This document shows positions 58,726 through 64,000 of a stretch of 64,000 bases of DNA, in pieces; position 1 is the first letter of the stretch, and each line of letters starts with the position of its first letter. Source of the DNA: CBDCFV01 sp963664625 (GTDB lineage Bacteria > Chloroflexota > Dehalococcoidia > Lucifugimonadales > UBA3495); NCBI GenBank assembly GCA_963664625.1, contig OY761541.1, positions 806,001 to 870,000 on the forward strand. Direction: 5' to 3'. The notes under the pieces were generated by a model. It did no database searches, was not told the DNA's origin, and saw only the letters and a program-made list of their open reading frames with translations. Made by a program: the position numbers and the translations under genes.

Positions 58726-59553
58726 ATGGCGGAAGAAGGATATGCTCACCCCGAATTTTTGACCGATGCCGAATGGGTCGATGCCCACCGGAACGACCCC
58801 AACGTGGTCGTGGTGGACACCGACGTCGACGCCGCTTACAACCGGGCCCATATCCCCGGCGCGGTGATCGTTCTCGACAATTTCGAAAAGGACCCCGACA
58901 CCGGCCGCGTGCACATCCTTGCGCCGGAAAAATTCGCCGCTATGTGTCAAAACCTGGGAATCGGCGACGACACGCTGGTCGTCACCTATGACAACTCCCA
59001 GAGCCTCTACGCAGGCAGGTTGTGGTGGGCGCTCAACTACTACGGGCACACCAACGTCAAGGTGCTGAACGGGGGCTGGCGCCGCTGGGTGTCGGAAGGG
59101 CGGCCCGTCGAAGCCACACGTCCCAGTCCAAAGACGGGCGTCACCTTCACCCCCACGGCCAACGAGGCCATCATGTGCCGCATGGACGAACTCAAGGCCA
59201 CCTACAACAACCCCGACGTGGTGGTCTGGGACGTCCGTACCGACGGTGAGTGGGACGGCACCGCCGACCGGGGCAACAAGAGAAGAGGCCACGTGCCGGG
59301 CGCCGTCCACTTGGAATGGTTCAACATGATGGACCGGCAGACTCACCAGTTCAAGCCCGCCGACGAGATACGCCGCATCCTGGCGGAAAACGGCATAACC
59401 CCGGACAAGACCGTTCACTCCTATTGACAGGGCGGCATCCGTTCGGCGAACGGAAACTTTGTCCTCCAACTGGTAGGTTTCGAGAAGGCCAAGAACTACG
59501 ACGGCTCCATGGGAGAGTGGGCCAACCAGGACGACACCCCGCTGGAGGTATGA
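58726..59553 (+). CDS. Two-domain rhodanese, probable selenoprotein (in-frame TGA at active site)
   Basis: The frame reads 233 residues to TGA at 59425-59427 and then, without any shift, another 41 residues to TGA at 59551. Two rhodanese domains are visible: residues about 8-130 (inactive, with VVVVDTDVDAAYNRAHIPGA) and about 145-275 (WDVRTDGEWDG, RGHVPGAVHLEW). The active-site loop is normally S-Y-C-Q-G-G-x-R-S-A; here it is HSY-TGA-QGGIRSANGNFVLQ, so the stop stands exactly on the catalytic Cys. Downstream conserved residues (NYDGSMGEWANQDD) match the family. Selenocysteine (residue 234) is the best explanation; a point mutation or base-call error is the alternative. Confidence 0.8.
59425..59454 (+). 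promoter_or_regulatory. Candidate bacterial SECIS element
   Basis: After TGA (59425-59427) come 11 bases, then CCGTTC (59439-59444), loop GGC (59445-59447) and GAACGG (59448-59453): a perfect 6-bp stem, or 7 bp with T59438-A59454. The loop begins with G, and 17 bases separate the TGA from the loop, as bacterial SelB-binding elements require. TGA is followed by C, a favourable context. Confidence 0.6.
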
Positions 59554-59721
59554 CCCACGCAACACGCCCACTCACCATGACATTTTCCGGTTGACCGGGA
59601 CAGTGGGGGCGTATACGATGAAAGCCCCCTAAACCCTTGAAACGGGCCGTTGGACCACCAGCAAGGAACTGTGGACAGCGGCCTGTTTCTTTAATCCAGC
59701 GTACAGGTGAGGCTGAACCTT

Positions 59722-59970
59722 ATGGCGACGGAAACCGACGGTAGAACACTGGGCAACCTGGAAGGGCGTATAGCCGAGCTATCCGCGTTGCTGCACCAAT
59801 TGCACGCTGACTTGACCTCTGGGTTGCAACAGGTCAACGGACGCATCGACCAAACGAACGGACGGATCGACCGGCTGTTAGTGGCGCTGATAGCAATAGG
59901 CGGCGGACTGATCGCCGCCCTCGTCGGAGTGATCGCAACCCTGGCTGTGCTGGCAGTACGAGCCGGATAG
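59722..59970 (+). CDS. Small coiled-coil membrane protein
   Basis: 82 residues; ATG 59722 has ggtgagg upstream. The first about 55 residues form a heptad-like helix (LEGRIAELSALLHQLHADL), and the C-terminal about 25 are a membrane helix rich in Ala, Val and Gly. It resembles small DUF1640-type or t-SNARE-like proteins only in outline. A TTGACC at 59591 with TACGAT at 59614 may drive it. The next small gene starts one base after its stop, so they are coupled. Confidence 0.55.
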   Translation: MATETDGRTLGNLEGRIAELSALLHQLHADLTSGLQQVNGRIDQTNGRIDRLLVALIAIGGGLIAALVGVIATLAVLAVRAG

Positions 59971-59971
59971 A

Positions 59972-60409
59972 ATGGAACCAGAAAATGAGTGGTGGAGAAG
60001 CAGGTGGCTGGTACGCCACGTAGTATTTGTACCAATAGGTACTTTCATAGCGACATACCTGCTGTCTTTACCCTTTGGAGTAGGTCTCTGGAACAATGCC
60101 GAGGACATAAAAACTGCGTCAGATATAGTAGACTTAGGAGCAGTTGTTTATACGACAATTGCGGTGCTGACGGAAGGAAGTGTCAGAATGATATGGTGGG
60201 CGCTTGACCAAAGACGAAGGTGGCGGGCAAAGATGCGGGAGGAGGCAAAAGCTGAAGTAAAGGCTGAAGTCGTAGCCGAAGTAAAGGCTGAAGCCGCAGC
60301 TGAAATTGTGGCTGAAGTCCTGACCTCAGGGCGCGCCGCAGCAAATGCCGGCGAAACGCTGGAAGAGTGGTTGGACCGCTTGGAAGACGCCCGGGCTAAA
60401 GGCAACTGA
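59972..60409 (+). CDS. Small membrane protein with Ala/Glu-rich repeat tail
   Basis: 145 residues starting one base after the previous stop. Two hydrophobic stretches (about 14-32 and 55-75) are followed by a tail with repeats KAEVKAEVVAEVKAEAAAEI (about 95-114). The C-terminus EEWLDRLEDARAKGN is helical. I recognise no family; the tail could be a coiled coil. It ends before a strong terminator. Confidence 0.5.
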   Translation: MEPENEWWRSRWLVRHVVFVPIGTFIATYLLSLPFGVGLWNNAEDIKTASDIVDLGAVVYTTIAVLTEGSVRMIWWALDQRRRWRAKMREEAKAEVKAEVVAEVKAEAAAEIVAEVLTSGRAAANAGETLEEWLDRLEDARAKGN

Positions 60410-60439
60410 TGCGCTCGATTCCCACCACAGCACAATGAC

Positions 60440-60467
60440 GAGGCCAAGACTATTTTGTCTTGGCCTC
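60440..60467. terminator. Bidirectional terminator between converging genes
   Basis: GAGGCCAAGAC (60440-60450) pairs with GTCTTGGCCTC (60457-60467) over TATTTT. It serves the small membrane gene on the plus strand and the alpha/beta hydrolase on the minus strand. Confidence 0.85.
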
Positions 60468-60479
60468 ATGTTTTGAATG

Positions 60480-62486
60480 TCAATCGTTAGCCGCTTGCGC
60501 CTCCGGCACTCGGGCTGAAAATACGTCGTACAACTGCCCCGCTTGCTCCAGAACCGTCGGCAGGTCTTCGGCCAGCATGTACCTCTCTTCAATCAGCGAC
60601 TGGGCCGCTCGGTATACTCCTTCCAAGTAGCTGTCCCTCGTCGCGTAAAGCTCCTCTACTGACTGGCGTGGGTCTCCCGCGGACAACCGGGCTCCGGCGG
60701 TTGCGGGGAAGGGAATGGTCGAGCCGCGCAGCGTTCCCCCGGATGCGCCGCCCGTGGACATGACCTGGTCGGCGCCGCCGATGTCCGGGTGGCGCAGGTT
60801 CCATCCGGTGTAAGTCGCCAGCGGCACGGATATGTAGGGCAGCGGGATACCCGCCAACTCGTTGCCGTTCCTGTCCACCGCGGGCACCAGGACCGGATAG
60901 GGGTTGCCCACTTCCGCTGGAATCTTGGTAGGCACACCTTCGTCAGGGCCGAAGTCCAGCCTTGTAAACCGCCGCAGGTGGGCCGGACCGTTGACCCCGG
61001 GAATGTTACCTATGGTGGCCAAAGCCGCTTCCGGCGTCACCGCCGTCCCGTCATCCAGCCTCGGGTACTGGCTGGACGAGGGAAGCTCCCCCGACGTGAC
61101 CCACTCGTCCAGGTTCTTCAAAGCCGCCCGGAGCAACGGCCGGTAGTCCAAGCAGTTCACCAACTGCTGGGTACGGTAACCGTCGGTGTCGTTGTCGGTA
61201 AGGGGCAGGCTGCCAAGTCCGTGCTGGGTGCCCGCCAGCAAGTACACCCGCACAGCATCCGGCAGGTCCAGGTCCCGCTTCCCTTCCAGGTCAACATGCA
61301 TCAGGGCACAATGCCCGGCCCAGTATTCCGACGAGGTGTTGACGTACATTATCTTGGGCAGCGGACTCTTGGCGGACAGACGCGTCAAAAGGCCGTCGGT
61401 AAGTCCCGTTTCGCTGTCGGTCTGGTCGGTGTCGCTGAAGGGGAACAGGCTGTTGGTGCTTCTGGACGCTTGGCTGGAAGGCTGTCCGAACCTCTGGTTG
61501 AACTCGCCCCGCTTGGCTCCGGCGACGTGGGGTATGAAGCCGTCAAAGACCGTGTTGCCGTCCTGGTCCTGGTTTACGGCCATGTAGAGGAACTGCCGCA
61601 GGAACCGTCCGCTTTGAGACACTCCGAAAGCGTAGGCCTTGTCTATCTCGCCGGCGCAGGGGTTCCCGCTGGCGGCGTCGCCGTTCCGCAGAAACGCCGC
61701 AATGTCCCGCGTAGCCAAGTGGCTCAGCCCCACCACCGGCGCCCCGGTGGTGGAATAGATAACCTGGTACACCTTCCCCGGAACGAAGCCGGACTCCAAG
61801 TACGCATGGCTGGCGTCAGGCACCTTGCGCTGGCCTTCGAGCCGGGCAAAGGCCCACTCTCGCCGTGGGATGACCTGTTCCGGTGCGTCCTCGTGGTCCT
61901 GTACCGTCATAACCGTGTTCCAGTCCTCCAAGTGGTTGGAGGCGTAGGGCCGGTGGAGCTTGTCGGACAGGTACTGGACTTGGCCGGGCACGTGCGGTTG
62001 GACCGTTACCACGATGGTCCCGGAAACCCGGTCACCGTTGTCCCGCGCCTCGGGAGCGTTGATGCGAAGCAGTCCCGGCGCGTCGGGAACATCATGCTGC
62101 CACCCGCACCAGACGACGGTGTACCCTTCCCGCATCAGGAACCCGTTGCCCGGGTCTGGCGGAGCGTCCGGCGCAACCTCTGGCGCGCTATTGATGTTCC
62201 TCAACGCCAACGCCTTCCCCCGGTTGAGCACGTCCAGAAGCAGACGGCGGTTGCCTCGCTCCGGGTTGGTTGGCCGCAGGATGCGGAAGTCCGACGAAAA
62301 GGTCACTTGGCCTTGTTCGTCCCTGGGGGCCAGCTTCAGGTCGGCAACGGTCTCGTTGGCTGGATGTTCAGGATCGACCGCGAAATAGACCGTACCATCC
62401 AGTTGCTCGTATGACCCCACATCGCCGAACTCCTGCCCTTGGGCAAAGGGTATACGGGACTTGATCTCTATCTTCGTAACGGGCAT
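60480..62486 (-). CDS. Large alpha/beta hydrolase (alpha/beta hydrolase domain-containing type)
   Basis: 668 residues, far longer than a simple hydrolase. The N-terminal half (about 1-220) is beta-rich with VTKIEIKSRIPFAQGQEFGD. The catalytic domain has the elbow AYAFGVSQSGRFLRQFLYM (Ser about residue 291), SEYWAGHCALMHVD and the likely His in LLAGTQHGLG (about 407). It fits the Abhydrolase_10 family of uncharacterised hydrolases. No signal peptide is visible. Substrate unknown. Start ATG 62486 follows gggataagc with a weak site. Confidence 0.8.
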   Translation of the reverse strand: MPVTKIEIKSRIPFAQGQEFGDVGSYEQLDGTVYFAVDPEHPANETVADLKLAPRDEQGQVTFSSDFRILRPTNPERGNRRLLLDVLNRGKALALRNINSAPEVAPDAPPDPGNGFLMREGYTVVWCGWQHDVPDAPGLLRINAPEARDNGDRVSGTIVVTVQPHVPGQVQYLSDKLHRPYASNHLEDWNTVMTVQDHEDAPEQVIPRREWAFARLEGQRKVPDASHAYLESGFVPGKVYQVIYSTTGAPVVGLSHLATRDIAAFLRNGDAASGNPCAGEIDKAYAFGVSQSGRFLRQFLYMAVNQDQDGNTVFDGFIPHVAGAKRGEFNQRFGQPSSQASRSTNSLFPFSDTDQTDSETGLTDGLLTRLSAKSPLPKIMYVNTSSEYWAGHCALMHVDLEGKRDLDLPDAVRVYLLAGTQHGLGSLPLTDNDTDGYRTQQLVNCLDYRPLLRAALKNLDEWVTSGELPSSSQYPRLDDGTAVTPEAALATIGNIPGVNGPAHLRRFTRLDFGPDEGVPTKIPAEVGNPYPVLVPAVDRNGNELAGIPLPYISVPLATYTGWNLRHPDIGGADQVMSTGGASGGTLRGSTIPFPATAGARLSAGDPRQSVEELYATRDSYLEGVYRAAQSLIEERYMLAEDLPTVLEQAGQLYDVFSARVPEAQAAND

Positions 62487-62529
62487 CGCTTATCCCTCCG
62501 GGACTGAATTGGTGTCTATCGGATAGCGC

Positions 62530-63327
62530 CTAATAGTGTATCGCCCTGCCCGCTCCGCCTCCGGCGGCTATGGTGTCGCCGTTGATGGCCACCGACTTGG
62601 GCGATGCAAGGAAAGCCACGATGTACGCGATTTCCTGGGCCTCTATCATCCTGCCAATGGCGATTCCCTGGGCCATTCTCTTCTCGGCTTCGTCCTCTGT
62701 TATCCCTTCTCTTCCGGCCAACTCCGCCACCATGCCCGGCGTCCTTTCGGTGCGGACCAAGCCGGGATGCACCACGGTGACGTTGATTCCCAGCGGCCCC
62801 AGTTCGTCGGCCAGGTTTTTGGTCATGGCGGCTACGGCCACGTTCCTGATGCTGCCCACCGCCGAACTGGACTGCCGGGCCGCCAGCCCGCTGATGTTGA
62901 TGATCCGGCCCCAGCCCTGCTGCTTCATGTAGGGGGCTACCTCCTTGGCGCAGCGGATGTAGCCCATCACCTTGGTATTCATCTGCTCCCAGAAAAGCTC
63001 CTCGGTAGTCCCGGCCAGGTCGGGCGCGGGCCCGCCTCCGGGACGCGCGGCGTTGTTCACCAATATATCGATCCGGCCCAGTTCAGTGGCCGCTTGGTGT
63101 ACCATGGATTGCACCGCTTCCTCGTTGGTCGTATCCACGGTTATGGGAATTATGCGCCTGCCGGTCTCACCAGACAGTTCACGAGCGGTTTCCTCCAAGG
63201 CTTCCCGCCCCCTGGAGGCGATGACAACGTCTACCCCTTCCTTCGCCAGTTCACGGGTGATGGCCTTGCCGATGCCGCGGCTTCCCCCGGTCACAATGGC
63301 GGTCTTTCCCGTCAGTTCCAAGTCCAT
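62530..63327 (-). CDS. SDR-family oxidoreductase lacking the YxxxK motif
   Basis: 265 residues; ATG 63327 has an excellent site (caggag), so the longer frame is not needed. The Rossmann motif is TAIVTGGSRGIGKAI (about 9-23); LVNNAARPGG (about 89) is the NNAG region. The catalytic Ser lies in NISGLAARQSSSAVGSIRN (Ser146). The expected Tyr and Lys (YSASK) are replaced by GSIRN at about 158-162, and AVAAMTKNLADELG follows. It is a short-chain dehydrogenase by fold, but its chemistry is uncertain. Confidence 0.85.
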   Translation of the reverse strand: MDLELTGKTAIVTGGSRGIGKAITRELAKEGVDVVIASRGREALEETARELSGETGRRIIPITVDTTNEEAVQSMVHQAATELGRIDILVNNAARPGGGPAPDLAGTTEELFWEQMNTKVMGYIRCAKEVAPYMKQQGWGRIINISGLAARQSSSAVGSIRNVAVAAMTKNLADELGPLGINVTVVHPGLVRTERTPGMVAELAGREGITEDEAEKRMAQGIAIGRMIEAQEIAYIVAFLASPKSVAINGDTIAAGGGAGRAIHY

Positions 63328-63422
63328 GTTTTCACTCCTGTTGATTTGGCTTGAGTCTACCACTATTGACCACAACAGGGAATTTTCAGGCCTCTGCGGC
63401 AAACCGCCCCAAGGGACATGAT

Positions 63423-63428
63423 TATAAT
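63423..63428 (+). promoter_or_regulatory. Possible -10 box for the beta-helix gene
   Basis: Perfect TATAAT 67 bases before ATG 63495. No convincing -35 is present at the matching distance. Confidence 0.35.
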
Positions 63429-63494
63429 GGGCAATGCCGCCGCGACCGGCATTGGTCGTTCTACCTTCCCAAGTTTGATCCGAGGCGTGCCGCC

Positions 63495-64000
63495 ATGACC
63501 CGAGTAACCGTGATTCCCAACCAGTACACCAAGCGCACATTCAACCCGTCCCAATACCGTGGACTTCAGGCAACGCCCCCGCAAGGGACCGTCATCGAAG
63601 TCTGCACAGACGGAGTGACCCTGGACCTGTCGGGCGTGGTGCTTGACGGCGAAGGGACCAGCGGCGTCGGTATCTGGGTCCATGACTGCAACAACGTCAC
63701 AATTGTCAACGGCGTGGTCATTGGCTTTCACTACGGCATCCGCGCCGAAAACGTGACCAACCTCAACATCCAGGGCTGCGTGGTATCTGACAACACCAAC
63801 CCTCTGGATGCCGGGTGGCTCTCCGACACGGAGGCGCCGGTGGAGGAAGGATTTGGCGGCGGTATATATCTATACAACGTTTCGCACAGCGTCATAGAGA
63901 ACAATCAAGTCAACAACAACTTCAACGGCATCAGCTTGGTGCGGTCGGAACACAACGTAATCGGAGGAAACCACGCCTCCTACTGCGGCAACGTTGGGAT
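63495..64000 (+). CDS. Right-handed beta-helix (NosD/pectate-lyase-like) protein, cut by the edge
   Basis: A frame open from ATG 63495 to the window end (168 codons, 3' end missing), which I translated directly. It has short repeated rungs: GVTLDLSGVVLDGEGTSGVG, NVTIVNGVVIGFHYGI, NLNIQGCVVSDN and HSVIENNQVNNNFNGI. These Asn/Val/Gly-rich rungs are typical of PbH1 repeats. Such proteins bind or cleave polysaccharides or help with metal maturation. No signal peptide is seen at the start, so the true start may differ. Confidence 0.8.
   Translation, partial: MTRVTVIPNQYTKRTFNPSQYRGLQATPPQGTVIEVCTDGVTLDLSGVVLDGEGTSGVGIWVHDCNNVTIVNGVVIGFHYGIRAENVTNLNIQGCVVSDNTNPLDAGWLSDTEAPVEEGFGGGIYLYNVSHSVIENNQVNNNFNGISLVRSEHNVIGGNHASYCGNVG

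Noticed and set aside
59425..59427. Reading the TGA as the real end of the rhodanese
   Set aside because: The 233-residue product would lack the active-site loop and the end of domain 2, while the frame after TGA keeps family residues. A frameshift is excluded because the frame does not change. A base-call error remains possible and is stated as the alternative.
60789..62414. 541-codon plus-strand frame opposite the large hydrolase
   Set aside because: Shadow frame; the minus-strand gene has the catalytic GVSQSG and a ribosome site region.
1..64000. CRISPR array, rRNA or tRNA genes
   Set aside because: No regularly spaced repeats, no rRNA-like sequence and no T-loop (GTTCGAATC-type) with a cloverleaf were found by reading both strands. 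A tRNA scan would settle this, including for tRNA-Sec.

Overview
The window is high-GC bacterial DNA (roughly 60% by eye) packed with single-domain oxidoreductases, alpha/beta hydrolases and flavin monooxygenases. There is no rRNA, tRNA, CRISPR array or intact transposase that I can recognise. Five luciferase-like (LLM) flavin monooxygenases, a Rieske/LigB aromatic cluster, two GMC oxidoreductases, two ThDP decarboxylase-like enzymes, Uma2/HEPN-type genes and many short REP-like palindromes together suggest a Chloroflexota genome of the SAR202/Dehalococcoidia type. That placement is inference; no marker gene in the window proves it.

Layout. 1-7.7 kb: two tiny membrane proteins, then a plus-strand catabolic run (LigB ring-opening dioxygenase, beta-hydroxyacid dehydrogenase, Rieske dioxygenase alpha and beta, two small proteins, a PPOX-fold protein, a ThDP enzyme), interrupted by a 119-bp terminal-inverted-repeat element. 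7.7-11.4 kb: a less GC-rich accessory block (lipoprotein, coiled-coil secreted protein, DUF6978/DUF1828-like pair). 11.4-18.7 kb: an LLM enzyme, two HEPN-like paralogues, a Uma2 nuclease, a cyclase-family hydrolase, a membrane protein, HtpX and an orphan HicB flanked by a duplicated promoter. 18.7-23 kb: etfB/etfA, a quinone-reductase-like enzyme and a dienelactone hydrolase. 23-30.2 kb: a second ThDP enzyme, a one-chain MNT-HEPN protein, three LLM enzymes and a VapBC pair. 30.2-34.6 kb: a minus-strand operon (hydrolase, MFS, GMC, VOC). 34.7-36.2 kb: DAHP synthase behind a well-formed attenuator with an apparently leaderless leader peptide. 36.4-41.7 kb: MetE-like protein, a second GMC enzyme joined in frame to a truncated antitoxin, a RelE/HigB-like toxin, a zinc alcohol dehydrogenase and a 46-residue secreted peptide. 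41.7-46 kb: a large secreted subtilase and a separate gene that looks like its prodomain. 46-56 kb: amidohydrolase, Mrr-like endonuclease, esterases (one with a lost nucleophile), Uma2, LLM, PPOX and a SodC-like protein. 56-59.6 kb: gamma-glutamyltransferase, a CCG-domain protein and a rhodanese. 59.7-64 kb: small membrane proteins, a large alpha/beta hydrolase, an SDR and a beta-helix protein cut by the right edge.

The most notable observation is at 58726-59553. A two-domain rhodanese has an in-frame TGA exactly where its catalytic cysteine belongs. The frame then continues through the conserved active-site loop to a normal C-terminus, and a perfect hairpin with a G-starting loop lies 11 bases after the TGA. 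The simplest reading is a selenocysteine rhodanese in an operon with gamma-glutamyltransferase and an iron-sulfur/CCG protein. Second is the DAHP synthase attenuator, with mutually exclusive hairpins and a Tyr-Phe-Phe leader peptide. Third is the subtilase whose prodomain appears to be supplied by a separate gene.
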